A DNA stretch of 64,000 nt from UBA1189 sp045660385 (GCA_045660385.1 JAZRDT010000009.1:1-64000); one strand, 5' to 3'. Shown: positions 33,606-42,629, counted from the stretch's first letter. Notes: generated by a model not told the origin, from the sequence alone. Made by a program: numbers and translations.

Positions 33606-34778
33606 ATGTACGGTATAGGAGATTCACACGTGTTACGGCTTGCTTGCGCGCCTCTCTCTCTAGTGCGCATAGGCTTTATTGGCTTGGGTAATAGAGGTAT
33701 GGCTACGCTCAAACGATACCTTGTTATCAACGACATAGAGATTGTTGCTTTGTGTGATGTCAACACAGCTCATCTAGGTGCTGCTGCAGAGTTGCTGCGT
33801 GCCGAAGGGAAGCATCGTCCGGTGTTGTTAGATTCTCCCGATGGGTGGCGCGCGATGTGTCAAAGAGAGGACATTGATCTTGTGTATATATGTACCGATT
33901 GGCTTACCCATACTCCTATGGCCTGCTTTGCTATGGAGCAAGGAAAACATGTAGCCATTGAGGTGCCCGCTGCAACTACTGTAGAGGAATGCTGGCAACT
34001 TGTTGATACAGCGGAGCGTACCCGTCGACACTGCTTTATGCTAGAGAACTGTTGCTACGACACGTTCCATCAGGCAACATTGACCATGGCTGAAGAGGGG
34101 CTGCTCGGTACGCTCACACATCTAGAGGGTGCCTACATACATGATTTGCGCGACAAGTATGAAGCCGATGGACCTAAGGGTTGGATGGCACGTCTCTGCG
34201 GTCAGCACAAGGGTAATCCATACCCAACGCATGGCATAGGTCCCGTGTGCCAGTTGCTGAAGGTGCACCGGGGCGACAAACTCGACTATCTCGTGTCGAT
34301 GACCCCTTCAACCGATGTGCCTTACGATGTGTGTGTCAACAATACGTTGATTCGCACCGTCAAGGGCAAGACTATCTTGTTGCAATATGATGTCACCACT
34401 CCTCGTCCCTATAGCCGTATGCAGACGGTGTGTGGTACGCGAGGTTTCGTGCAGAAATATCCACGCCGATGCATCATGCTCGATGGACAGGAATTAGTGA
34501 AGGGCGATGCTGTAGAGTCGTTAATAGCGCAATATACTCGCCCTGATATTGCAAATATTCAGGCAGAAGGCCATCGTTTGGGTGTTGCCAATATCATGAA
34601 CTATACGATGGACCGTCGACTGATATATTGTTTGCGCGAAGGACTTCCTTTGGATATTGATGTGTATGATGCTGCTGAATGGTCGTGTATTGCTGAACTG
34701 AGCGAGCAGTCTGCGCTCAATGGAGGCATCCCTATCAAGATTCCTGATTTCACTCGTGGATGGTCGATAGACGACTGA
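33606..34778 (+). CDS. Gfo/Idh/MocA oxidoreductase, GH109-like
   Basis: 390 residues. Rossmann motif IGFIGLGNRG at 22-31, EVPAATTVEECW after the cofactor domain, and the stretch LENCCYDTFHQATLTMAEEGLLG ... LEGAYIHDLR, characteristic of GH109-type proteins (NAD-dependent alpha-N-acetylgalactosaminidases). YPTHGIGPVCQLL is also of that type. It lacks a signal peptide and is shorter than typical GH109 (about 450), so a cytoplasmic sugar oxidoreductase is possible. Starts 9 nt after the DUF5723 gene, so it is co-transcribed with an apparently unrelated pair. Confidence 0.78.
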   Translation: MYGIGDSHVLRLACAPLSLVRIGFIGLGNRGMATLKRYLVINDIEIVALCDVNTAHLGAAAELLRAEGKHRPVLLDSPDGWRAMCQREDIDLVYICTDWLTHTPMACFAMEQGKHVAIEVPAATTVEECWQLVDTAERTRRHCFMLENCCYDTFHQATLTMAEEGLLGTLTHLEGAYIHDLRDKYEADGPKGWMARLCGQHKGNPYPTHGIGPVCQLLKVHRGDKLDYLVSMTPSTDVPYDVCVNNTLIRTVKGKTILLQYDVTTPRPYSRMQTVCGTRGFVQKYPRRCIMLDGQELVKGDAVESLIAQYTRPDIANIQAEGHRLGVANIMNYTMDRRLIYCLREGLPLDIDVYDAAEWSCIAELSEQSALNGGIPIKIPDFTRGWSIDD

Positions 34779-34800
34779 TAATGCCTGTGTCTTTGTGGAT

Positions 34801-36117
34801 TTATAGATCCTTGAGTAATATATTATTGCTCTTGGCGTAAATTTCCTCCTTGTATCCGATGAAGGTTTTCCATTGGTTGCTAAATTCCTTGGTGTGATCT
34901 ATCTTGAAGTCTTCACAACCATGACACTCAAGGGTCGAGAGAAGACGGCCTACGGAGAGCTTGCTGATGGCCATGGCGGGAAGATAATGCTCTATTTCAG
35001 ACTTGGCATCTGAGCTGAATCCGCAGATAAGTCCCACCGTCTCTAATTCGTCGAGTAGGCGATGGGTGAGTCTAATTGGAATTTCGCCTTCAGCGGAGAG
35101 TTCACTTGCTGTATAGGGCTCGCCCCCATCTTCGAAGCGCTTGCAAATGAGCGACATCACTACAACGCAGAGAAAGTCGTGGTACCGACGGCTGACGTTG
35201 TCGACCTCCTGGCCAAAGTTGTATTGCTCAATGTTCTGGCTTACGTAGCTCATCTCGACACCGAAGAGTATGATGCTCCACGATATGTCGGCCCAAAGCA
35301 TGAACATCGGGATGATGGCAAACGAACCGTAGATGGCGTTGTAGCTTGATACCGACATTTGTATCTGAATGTAGATATAGAGGAACGCTTGGAACAGGAC
35401 ACCGGTGATGATGCCAGGTATGAAGGCGTTGCGAAACTTTACCTTCGTGTTGGGTATGAAAAGGAAGAGTCCTGTCATGATGAGTCCCGACAATACATAA
35501 GGAGCCACCTTGATACAGATGTGGACGAATGAACTGATGAGAAAATACTCGGCCAGTCGCTGGTATATGGTTGTCATGAAGATGCTGATACCGGCATAGA
35601 GTATGATAATCAGTGGAAACACAATGAATAACGCCATGTAGTCTGTCAACTTGCGGAAATACGATCGTTGTTTCTTTACGTCCCAAATGGCGTTCATATT
35701 GCTTTCGATGCTGTCGGCGAGATTGATTATGGCCCATAACAACATAACCACGCCGATACCGATGAACACACCGCTCTTGGCGTATTCGAGATAGTTGTCA
35801 ATGAAGGTCATTACCATATCCATGGCATCATTCTCTATGGCACTACCACGCAGTATGCGTTCCATGAGGTTGGAAAAACCGAATCCCTTGGCGATAGCGA
35901 AGAGCAGGGCAAGGATAGGAATGATAGAGAATAGGGTAGTGTAGGAGAGTGCAGCTGCACGTATCCATATACGGTCTTTAGCAAAGCATTTGAAGGTCTG
36001 TATTATAATCTTTAAAAGATTATAACTTGTGTAGCGGCTGCGACTAACCTCGCCTTCCGATACTCTCCACAACGAGCGAGTGAGAAAGTGGATAAGCTGT
36101 CTGAACTTCTCTTTCAT
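34801..36117 (-). CDS. yihY: YihY/BrkB family inner-membrane protein
   Basis: 438 residues. N-terminal domain (to about 290) with six membrane helices and the family phrases AAALSYTTLFSIIPILALLFAIAKGFGF, SGLIMTGLFLFIPNTKVKFRNAFIPGIITG and YGSFAIIPMFMLWADISW. The C-terminal extension (300-438) is soluble and looks like a winged-helix (DDGGEPYTASELSAEGEIPIRLTHRLLDELETVGLI), as in Bacteroidetes members. Role unknown; earlier labels as RNase BN are not supported. It begins 27 nt after the 3' end of the RNase P RNA on the same strand, with no promoter seen between. Confidence 0.85.
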   Translation of the reverse strand: MKEKFRQLIHFLTRSLWRVSEGEVSRSRYTSYNLLKIIIQTFKCFAKDRIWIRAAALSYTTLFSIIPILALLFAIAKGFGFSNLMERILRGSAIENDAMDMVMTFIDNYLEYAKSGVFIGIGVVMLLWAIINLADSIESNMNAIWDVKKQRSYFRKLTDYMALFIVFPLIIILYAGISIFMTTIYQRLAEYFLISSFVHICIKVAPYVLSGLIMTGLFLFIPNTKVKFRNAFIPGIITGVLFQAFLYIYIQIQMSVSSYNAIYGSFAIIPMFMLWADISWSIILFGVEMSYVSQNIEQYNFGQEVDNVSRRYHDFLCVVVMSLICKRFEDGGEPYTASELSAEGEIPIRLTHRLLDELETVGLICGFSSDAKSEIEHYLPAMAISKLSVGRLLSTLECHGCEDFKIDHTKEFSNQWKTFIGYKEEIYAKSNNILLKDL

Positions 36118-36144
36118 GTTATTGATTTAATTAAAAAAAGAAAA

Positions 36145-36509
36145 CAGTTGGCCTATAAGCCGGGTTCTGTACTACGAGTCATACTCATAGCGTCTGTCAT
36201 TTATCTGTGCCGGCCGTTACCGACAGGCTATAGCGGTCTACCCTCCGGCTCGGGCGAGCAACCCTCAAGCACCGGTATACATGACCTTGCAACTCCCGGG
36301 ACGCACAGCTCGTGGTGTCACCACCCGACTGGTGAGCTCTTACCTCACCTTCTCACCCTTACCTTCCTTGCGGATGGCGGTTATTTTCTTCTGCGTTTTC
36401 CCTGCCGTCGCCGACAGCTTGCAAATTAACAAGCGGGATGCTCTTTGTTGCCCGGACTTTCCTCATACTCCGAAAGGGAGCAAGCGACAGACCGTCCAAC
36501 TGCTTTCCA
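36145..36509 (-). ncRNA. rnpB: RNase P RNA (class A)
   Basis: Minus strand. The 5' part carries the universally conserved GAGGAAAGTCCGGGC (complement near 36450-36470) and the 3' end reads ACAGAACCCGGCTTATAGG. The terminal helix P1 is present: CAGTTGG (complement of 36496-36502) with CCAACTG (complement of 36145-36151). An exact -7 box at 36515-36522 puts the 5' end near 36509, and a U-rich run follows the 3' end. It is the catalytic RNA that matures tRNA 5' ends. Ends are good to a few bases. Confidence 0.95.
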
Positions 36510-36514
36510 TGTTG

Positions 36515-36522
36515 CAAAGATA
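36515..36522 (-). promoter_or_regulatory. Promoter (-7 box) of rnpB
   Basis: TATCTTTG on the minus strand, about 6 nt before the predicted 5' end of RNase P RNA. Confidence 0.7.
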
Positions 36523-36659
36523 CAACAAGCAGCGTGTAGAACAAAATAAATATTTGTTTTTATTCTGCGACGTTGTGTGACTTCAACAATCTAGTCGTTA
36601 ATTTTAGTTCTTTCTAGCGGAAAAAGATTATTAAATTTGGCATTTCGCTTGTCTTGCAC

Positions 36660-36667
36660 TAATTTTG
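36660..36667 (+). promoter_or_regulatory. Promoter (-7 box) of the CHU_C gene and uvrA
   Basis: TAATTTTG, exact match, 28 nt before the ATG at 36696. Confidence 0.6.
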
Positions 36668-36695
36668 TATATCAATCGGAAATGTGTATTTTAAT

Positions 36696-37454
36696 ATGAA
36701 ACGATATATCGCATTTGTATCCACGTGCCTGCTGCTGGGGGTAGAACTCATTGCGCAGTCGGCCCCTGACTGGTATCCCAAAGTTGACGATGCTGTGGCT
36801 ACTTTTGTCAACCACGAGGGCGAAGAGGAGGAACTCGAGATTGGTGGGACCTACGATGCACCCCTTACAGTAACTTTCATGGCTTGTCCTACTGACACCG
36901 CCGAATACGAAGTGCTCTACGAATGGGAGGTGATGCAGATTAAGGACAACAAGGAAACGCTTCTTGTCAAGCGTAATGAGGAAACCACCGTGTATACCTT
37001 CACTGAAGGTGGCACAGATGTCAACTACCGCATTGTGCTCTACATCACCTACACCCACCGGGGAACCGGTATCACGGGCGAAGGTGAGGCAGAGCCTATC
37101 ACTTTTTCGTTGCGTGGTTCGTCTGTACACCTTTATAATGCATTTTCGCCCAACGGAGATGGCACTAACGATGTGTTTCGTGTCAAGACCCAATCGTTGT
37201 TATCGTTCCGCATGAAGATTTTCAATCGTTGGGGGCAGGAGATTGTTTCGGGCGACCACAATACCTTACCCACCGAGCACGAAAACGGATTCACCTATTA
37301 CGTCTGCTGGGATGGCACCTATCATGGACGCTATGTTGAGGACGGTGTCTACTTCATCCTTGTCGAGGCTGAGGGCTCCGATGGTATCAAGTATGTTCGT
37401 CGAGGTGATATCAATGTACTCACACGCTCAAGAAAGGAGGATAGCAAGCAATGA
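36696..37454 (+). CDS. Secreted protein with gliding-motility-type C-terminal (CHU_C) domain
   Basis: 252 residues from ATG 36696 with a signal peptide (MKRYIAFVSTCLLLGVELIAQ). From about 145 to 245 it has the CHU_C / T9SS type B module: NAFSPNGDGTNDVFRV, FNRWGQEIVS, WDGTYHGRYVEDGVYFILVEAEG. In Flavobacteria and Porphyromonas this module sends proteins through the type IX system; no type IX gene is in this window, and many gut Bacteroidales keep the domain without a full system. It overlaps uvrA by 4 nt (ATGA), so the two are translationally linked although their functions look unrelated. Confidence 0.8.
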   Translation: MKRYIAFVSTCLLLGVELIAQSAPDWYPKVDDAVATFVNHEGEEEELEIGGTYDAPLTVTFMACPTDTAEYEVLYEWEVMQIKDNKETLLVKRNEETTVYTFTEGGTDVNYRIVLYITYTHRGTGITGEGEAEPITFSLRGSSVHLYNAFSPNGDGTNDVFRVKTQSLLSFRMKIFNRWGQEIVSGDHNTLPTEHENGFTYYVCWDGTYHGRYVEDGVYFILVEAEGSDGIKYVRRGDINVLTRSRKEDSKQ

Positions 37455-40276
37455 ATGATATAAATAAGGGCCGCATCGAAGTCTACGGTGCTCGCGAACA
37501 TAACCTGAAGAATATTGATGCCACCATACCTCATGGCTCGCTTACGGTGATTACGGGTCTCAGTGGAAGCGGTAAGTCGTCACTGGCGTTCGATACCCTC
37601 TTTGCCGAGGGACAACGTCGTTATATCGAGACTTTTTCGGCTTATGCACGTAACTTCCTCGGAGGTATGCAGCGCCCCGATGTGGATAAGGTGACAGGCC
37701 TTTCGCCCGTCATTTCCATTGAACAGAAGACTACCAATAAGAATCCGCGTTCTACTGTTGGTACCATCACTGAGGTGTACGATTATCTCCGTCTACTCTT
37801 TGCCCGAGCTGGCGAAGCCTACTCCTATGAGTCGGGCGAGAAGATGGTAAAATATACCGAAGAGCAGATTATTGAACTTATACTCAACGATTATGAGGAT
37901 CGTCCCATCTTTATACTTGCACCCTTAGTGCGAGCTCGCAAAGGTCATTACCGTGAACTTTTCGAACAGGTTCGCCGTAAGGGATTCCTCTATGTGCGTG
38001 TCGACGGCCAGGTGATGGAGGTCACTCATGGCATGCGTCTCGACCGATACAAGAACCACGATATCGAGGTGGTGGTGGATAAACTCAAGGTTAGCAGTAA
38101 GGACGACCGCCGCTTGCGCGAGAGTGTAGCCAATGCCATGCAGCATGGCGAGGGGCTCATCATGGTGCTTGACAAGGACAGTAACGAGGTGCGCCACTAC
38201 AGCAAACGTCTCATGTGTCCAGTCACTGGACTTGCCTATAAGGAGCCGGCACCGCACAACTTCTCCTTCAATTCGCCCCAGGGAGCCTGTTCCAAGTGTA
38301 AAGGTCTGGGACATGTGACGCAGCTCGATATCGACAAGCTCATCCCCGACCGCACCTTGTCCATCCATAAAGGCGCCATTATACCTTTAGGAAACTATAA
38401 GAATACCCTTATCTTCCGCCAAATAGAGGCCTTGCTGGCCCGCTACGAATACACCCTCAAAACTCCCGTCGAGGACATTGAGGAGAATGTCATTGACGAA
38501 ATTTTCTACGGCTGCCCCGAGCGCATCAAGGTAAAGACTACCATTCTTGAGGAGTCCGACATGTTTCTTTCCTACGATGGACTCATAAAATACTTCCTCA
38601 GTGATATAGATGTGGAGCCTACCGCTGCCCAGCAGAAGTGGGTCGACCAGTTCTCTGCCACTACCGTGTGTCCTGAGTGTCACGGTGCCCGTCTCAATAA
38701 GGAGGCGCTCCACTACCGTATTCTTGGAAAGAATATCCACGAACTTGCCACCATGGATATCAGCGACCTTTATGCATGGACCACCGAAGCCATCGACTCG
38801 CTCACCGGCAACCAGCAGAAGATAGCCTTTGAGATACTCAAGGAGATCAATACCCGTCTGAAGTTCCTTCTTGATGTAGGGCTCGACTACCTGTCGCTCT
38901 CGCGCTCATCAATGACCCTTTCGGGCGGTGAGAGCCAGCGCATACGCCTTGCCACGCAAATCGGTTCGCAGTTGGTTAATGTACTATACATCCTCGATGA
39001 GCCCAGCATCGGTCTGCACCAGCGCGACAACGAGCGACTTATCACCTCACTCAAATCGTTGCGCGATATGGGTAACACCGTCATTGTAGTTGAGCACGAC
39101 AAGGACATGATGCTCGCAGCTGACCACATCATTGATCTCGGCCCCATGGCAGGCCGCAAGGGAGGTGAGGTCGTCTTCATGGGTACCCCCGACGAGATGT
39201 TGCGTACCCACACTCTCACATCGCAATATCTCAATGGAGAGATGAAGATAGAGATACCCGCTACGCGTCGTAAAGGAAATGGCTACCAACTCTCCATTAA
39301 AGGAGCAAAGGGAAACAATCTCAAGGATATCGACGTCGACTTTCCCTTGGGCACACTTATCTGCGTTACCGGTGTTAGCGGTAGCGGCAAGTCATCGCTT
39401 ATCAACGACACCCTGCAACCTATTCTCTCCAAGCATTTCTATCGTTCGTTGCGCGAACCGCTTCCCTATGAGAGCATTGAGGGACTCGAGCATATCGATA
39501 AGGTCGTGTGTGTCGACCAGTCGCCCTTGGGCCGTACCCCTCGTTCCAATCCAGCCACCTATACCGGTGTTTTTAGCGACATTCGCAACCTCTTCGTATC
39601 GCTTCCTGAAGCAAAGATTCGCGGCTATAAGGCGGGCCGCTTCTCTTTCAATGTCAGTGGTGGCCGATGTGAGGCCTGCATGGGCAATGGCTATAAGAAT
39701 GTGGAGATGAACTTCCTGCCCAACGTGCTCGTACCTTGCGAGGTGTGCCGAGGAAAGCGATACAATCACGAGACACTCGAGGTGCGTTTCAAGGGAAAGA
39801 GCATTGCTGATGTACTCGACATGACCATCAACCGTGCTGTCGAGTTCTTTGAGAATGTGCCTGCTATCTTGAACAAAATTAAGGTGCTGCAAGAGGTGGG
39901 TCTTGGCTACATCAAACTGGGTCAGCCTTCCACTACCTTATCAGGCGGCGAGAGCCAGCGTGTGAAGCTCGCCACTGAACTCTCGAAACGCGATACAGGA
40001 AGCACCCTCTATATCCTCGACGAACCCACCACGGGACTCCATTTTGAGGATATCCGCGTGCTCATGAATGTGCTGCAGCGCCTTGTCGATAAGGGAAACA
40101 CCGTCATCGTCATCGAGCACAATCTCGACGTCATCAAGATGGCCGACCACATCATCGATATGGGCCCTGAAGGAGGTCGTGGCGGTGGTCGCCTGCTCAT
40201 AGCCGGTACGCCCGAGGAGGTCGCCCAATGTAGTGAGAGCTATACTGCCCGCTTCCTCAAACCCGAGTTGGAATAA
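37451..40276 (+). CDS. uvrA: Excinuclease ABC subunit A
   Basis: 941 residues, the usual length. Damage-recognition ATPase of nucleotide excision repair; works as a dimer with UvrB. Two ABC modules: Walker A GLSGSGKSS (about 35) and GVSGSGKSS (about 640), signatures LSGGESQRIRLA and LSGGESQRVKLA, Walker B LYILDEPSIGLHQRD and LYILDEPTTGLHFED. Two zinc fingers (CPVTG...CSKC region with CPECHGARL, and CEACMGNGYKN...CEVCRGKRY). Start overlaps the previous stop. A strong terminator follows at once. Confidence 0.97.
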   Translation: MNDINKGRIEVYGAREHNLKNIDATIPHGSLTVITGLSGSGKSSLAFDTLFAEGQRRYIETFSAYARNFLGGMQRPDVDKVTGLSPVISIEQKTTNKNPRSTVGTITEVYDYLRLLFARAGEAYSYESGEKMVKYTEEQIIELILNDYEDRPIFILAPLVRARKGHYRELFEQVRRKGFLYVRVDGQVMEVTHGMRLDRYKNHDIEVVVDKLKVSSKDDRRLRESVANAMQHGEGLIMVLDKDSNEVRHYSKRLMCPVTGLAYKEPAPHNFSFNSPQGACSKCKGLGHVTQLDIDKLIPDRTLSIHKGAIIPLGNYKNTLIFRQIEALLARYEYTLKTPVEDIEENVIDEIFYGCPERIKVKTTILEESDMFLSYDGLIKYFLSDIDVEPTAAQQKWVDQFSATTVCPECHGARLNKEALHYRILGKNIHELATMDISDLYAWTTEAIDSLTGNQQKIAFEILKEINTRLKFLLDVGLDYLSLSRSSMTLSGGESQRIRLATQIGSQLVNVLYILDEPSIGLHQRDNERLITSLKSLRDMGNTVIVVEHDKDMMLAADHIIDLGPMAGRKGGEVVFMGTPDEMLRTHTLTSQYLNGEMKIEIPATRRKGNGYQLSIKGAKGNNLKDIDVDFPLGTLICVTGVSGSGKSSLINDTLQPILSKHFYRSLREPLPYESIEGLEHIDKVVCVDQSPLGRTPRSNPATYTGVFSDIRNLFVSLPEAKIRGYKAGRFSFNVSGGRCEACMGNGYKNVEMNFLPNVLVPCEVCRGKRYNHETLEVRFKGKSIADVLDMTINRAVEFFENVPAILNKIKVLQEVGLGYIKLGQPSTTLSGGESQRVKLATELSKRDTGSTLYILDEPTTGLHFEDIRVLMNVLQRLVDKGNTVIVIEHNLDVIKMADHIIDMGPEGGRGGGRLLIAGTPEEVAQCSESYTARFLKPELE

Positions 40277-40316
40277 AAAAGATAACAGCTGCCTTTTGGC
40301 GGCTGTTATCTTTTTT
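40275..40316. terminator. Bidirectional terminator between uvrA and dnaJ
   Basis: GATAACAGCTGCC (40281-40293) pairs with GGCGGCTGTTATC (40298-40310), one G-U, loop TTTT, A-run before and T-run after. Serves both convergent genes. Confidence 0.9.
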
Positions 40317-40332
40317 ATGGTGTAGGGTATAT

Positions 40333-41490
40333 TTAGTCAAATAGGTTTTTGAACTTGCGGAAAATCTTCTCCTTCAGACTCTCGTTGGGCTTGAAGTTGT
40401 CAGACTTCTGGAATTTCTCCATCGCAGCCTTTTCGTCGCGGCTCAAGGTCTCGGGGATGTATACGCTGATGTTCACCAGCAGGTCCCCCGTCCCGTAGCC
40501 ATTCACGCTGGGAAGTCCCTTACCACGCAGGCGTAGTACCTTGCCTGGCTGAGTGCCTGGCTCAATTTTTACGCGCACCTTGCTATCGATGGTGGGAATA
40601 TCGGCCGTTCCACCCAATGTCGCTGTGGGGATATCGAGCAAGAGGTTATAGATGAGGTCGTTCTCGTCGCGTATGAGTTCAGCATGAGGCTCCTCCTCCA
40701 CAAGTATGAGAAGGTCGCCCGGCACGCCGTTGCGCTTTCCTGCATTACCCTTGCCGTTCATCGAGAGCTGCATGCCCTCGGCTACGCCGGCGGGAATCTT
40801 TACTGTCACGATCTCCTCGGCATACACGATGCCCTCGCCGCTACAGTGCGAACACTTATCCTTGATAATCTTACCCTCACCATTGCATCGCGGACACACA
40901 CTCTGTGTCTGCATCATACCGAAGATACTCTGCTGGGTGCGAGTCACCGAACCCGTACCATGACATTCGGGACAGGTCTCCGTGCCCGAGTTGCCCTCTG
41001 CACCCGAACCGCCACAGTGCGTACAAGATACATATTTCTTTAACTTCAGCTTCTTCTCCACGCCTTCGGCAATCTCCTTGAGCGAGAGCTTCACCTTGAT
41101 GCGGAGATCCGAACCGCGGAAACGGCGTGCCTGCTGACGCTGGCCACCACCGCCGCCGAATCCGCCGAATCCACCGAAACCGCCACGGCCACCGAAGATG
41201 TCTCCAAACATTGAGAATATGTCATCCATCGACATGCTCTGTCCGTAGCCTCCACCAGCAGCGCCTCCCATGCCGGCATGACCAAACTGGTCGTATCGAG
41301 CGCGCTTGTTCTCGTCGCTCAGTACCTCGTAAGCCTCTGCAGCCTCCTTGAATTTTTCCTCGGCCACCTTATCGTCCGGGTTGCGGTCGGGGTGATACTT
41401 GATGGCCAACTTCTTATATGCTTTCTTGATCTCGTCGGCCGATGCATTTTTTTCGACCCCAAGGACCTCGTAGTAATCTCTTTTTTCCAT
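40333..41490 (-). CDS. dnaJ: Chaperone DnaJ (Hsp40)
   Basis: 385 residues from MEKRDYYEVLGV; four codons upstream are also open. J domain with HPD at about 33-35, Gly/Phe linker (GGRGGFGGFGGFGGGGG), then the zinc domain with four CxxCxGxG repeats (CTHCGGSG, CPECHGTG, CPRCNGEG, CSHCSGEG) and the C-terminal substrate domains. Stimulates DnaK ATPase. It lies 93 nt after grpE on the same strand, the usual Bacteroidetes grpE-dnaJ order without dnaK. Confidence 0.97.
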   Translation of the reverse strand: MEKRDYYEVLGVEKNASADEIKKAYKKLAIKYHPDRNPDDKVAEEKFKEAAEAYEVLSDENKRARYDQFGHAGMGGAAGGGYGQSMSMDDIFSMFGDIFGGRGGFGGFGGFGGGGGQRQQARRFRGSDLRIKVKLSLKEIAEGVEKKLKLKKYVSCTHCGGSGAEGNSGTETCPECHGTGSVTRTQQSIFGMMQTQSVCPRCNGEGKIIKDKCSHCSGEGIVYAEEIVTVKIPAGVAEGMQLSMNGKGNAGKRNGVPGDLLILVEEEPHAELIRDENDLIYNLLLDIPTATLGGTADIPTIDSKVRVKIEPGTQPGKVLRLRGKGLPSVNGYGTGDLLVNISVYIPETLSRDEKAAMEKFQKSDNFKPNESLKEKIFRKFKNLFD

Positions 41491-41502
41491 GTGTTTGTGC
41501 AA

Positions 41503-41583
41503 GTTGAAAATTAAAAGTTAAAAATTATAACTCTCTTGCTGTTTAGTGGCCAATTTTTAATTCTTAATTTTTCAGATTCAATT
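41503..41583. repeat. AT-rich AATT-type repeat between grpE and dnaJ
   Basis: GTTGAAAATTAAAAGTTAAA on one side and TTTTTAATTCTTAATTTTTC on the other form a loose inverted repeat. Same type of intergenic block as at 22152, 57479 and 58180. Confidence 0.5.
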
Positions 41584-42180
41584 TTATTGTCCTACCGCCA
41601 CCTTAGCATGACGTATCACCTTGTCGCCCAGCTTGTAGCCAGCCTGTACGCAGTCGAGAATCTTGCCTTTCAGGTCCTCGGAGGGTGCAGGTATCAGTGC
41701 GATTGCCTCGTGGTAGTCGGTGTCGAAGTCCTGTCCGTCAGTGTCAATTTTCTCCAATCCCTGCTGTGTGAGCGTGTTCTTAAACTTCTGAGCGATGAGC
41801 TTGAATCCTTCGATGCAAGCATCGGCATCCATCCCCTTCTCCATATTTTCTAGTGCACGGTCCATATCGTCCACGATGGGCAGTTCGGCCACTATCACCT
41901 TTTCGGCAGCGCTCTTGATAAGATCGGCCTTCTCCTTCATGGTGCGCTTGCGGTAGTTATCAAACTCGGCAGCTTGGCGCAAGTAGCGGTCTTGCAGTTC
42001 TGCAATTTTTGCCTCCGCCTCGGCTAGTTGCAACTTTAGTTGCTCCACCTCGGTGAGGGGCTCCTCGGGCTGTTGCTCGGCGTTTCCTACGTTATTGTTG
42101 CTCTCGGGAGTAGCGGTCTCTTCGGCCGCAGTGTTCAGCTCCTCATCGTTCATCATCTTCTTTTCTTCTTGAGTGCTCAT
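41584..42180 (-). CDS. grpE: Nucleotide exchange factor GrpE
   Basis: 198 residues. An acidic, disordered N-terminus (to about 55) is followed by a long coiled coil (VEQLKLQLAEAEAKIAELQDRYLRQAAEFDNYRKRT) and the beta-wing domain ending HAKVAVGQ. GrpE releases ADP from DnaK. A long, structured, non-coding region (42181-42663) lies upstream, with a direct repeat 30-125 nt before the start that may be a stress operator. Confidence 0.95.
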   Translation of the reverse strand: MSTQEEKKMMNDEELNTAAEETATPESNNNVGNAEQQPEEPLTEVEQLKLQLAEAEAKIAELQDRYLRQAAEFDNYRKRTMKEKADLIKSAAEKVIVAELPIVDDMDRALENMEKGMDADACIEGFKLIAQKFKNTLTQQGLEKIDTDGQDFDTDYHEAIALIPAPSEDLKGKILDCVQAGYKLGDKVIRHAKVAVGQ

Positions 42181-42208
42181 ATATTTGATAAATTCTAATT
42201 TTTATGTA

Positions 42209-42304
42209 TTACTGACACGATGTCATATTCCTATGAACAAATACCTTGCCACAAGGTTCTGGTGTGACATATCCTTACGGATATTTGCCATTTACTGACA
42301 CGAT
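42209..42304 (-). promoter_or_regulatory. Candidate heat-shock or stress operator pair before grpE
   Basis: The 13-mer TTACTGACACGAT is repeated exactly 83 nt apart; copy 1 extends to an inverted repeat TGACA-CGA-TGTCA, copy 2 to TGACA-CGATA-TGCCA. Position before grpE-dnaJ suggests stress control. Inference only; I do not recognise the motif as a named site. Confidence 0.4.
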
Positions 42305-42400
42305 ATGCCAATTTGGCGGGTAACAATCAACGGCCAGCATCCGGATGGTATTAATCGTCATCGTAGTAGGAAAAAGCAAATTTTTTACGAAATAAATCTC

Positions 42401-42480
42401 ACAAGCAAGTGAAGTATACATCAATAGCTTGTGAACTAGACCTCGTTAGCTTGTGATGTGTTTGTCACAAACTTGTGATG
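42401..42480. repeat. Cluster of GCTTGTGA octamers and palindromes
   Basis: TCACAAGC at 42401-42408, GCTTGTGA at 42429-42436 and 42451-42458, and the palindrome TCACAAACTTGTGA at 42467-42480. TTGTGA at 42453-42458 and TCACAA at 42467-42472 also face each other with 8 nt between, like a CRP/FNR-type operator with a widened spacer. Confidence 0.5.
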
Positions 42481-42621
42481 AGAATCTTTATAGGATGCGA
42501 TTCAGCATCTCCTCAAGCCTCCTTCGGTTTGTGTTTAGTGAAAAATGTTTTGGAGTAGCACATCATCGAAAACACCATTGCGATTCAAACAAAAATTCCA
42601 TGTGTGTAAAAAATGTAAGGG

Positions 42622-42629
42622 CAAAGTTA
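42622..42629 (-). promoter_or_regulatory. -7 box, transcript target unclear (grpE leader or small RNA)
   Basis: TAACTTTG on the minus strand, exact match, more than 430 nt before grpE and just past the cdd stop codon. Confidence 0.45.

Noticed and set aside
42244..42270. Sigma-54-like -24/-12 promoter on the minus strand before grpE (TGGCAAGGTATTTGTT)
   Set aside because: The -12 element lacks the GC and the match is no better than chance.
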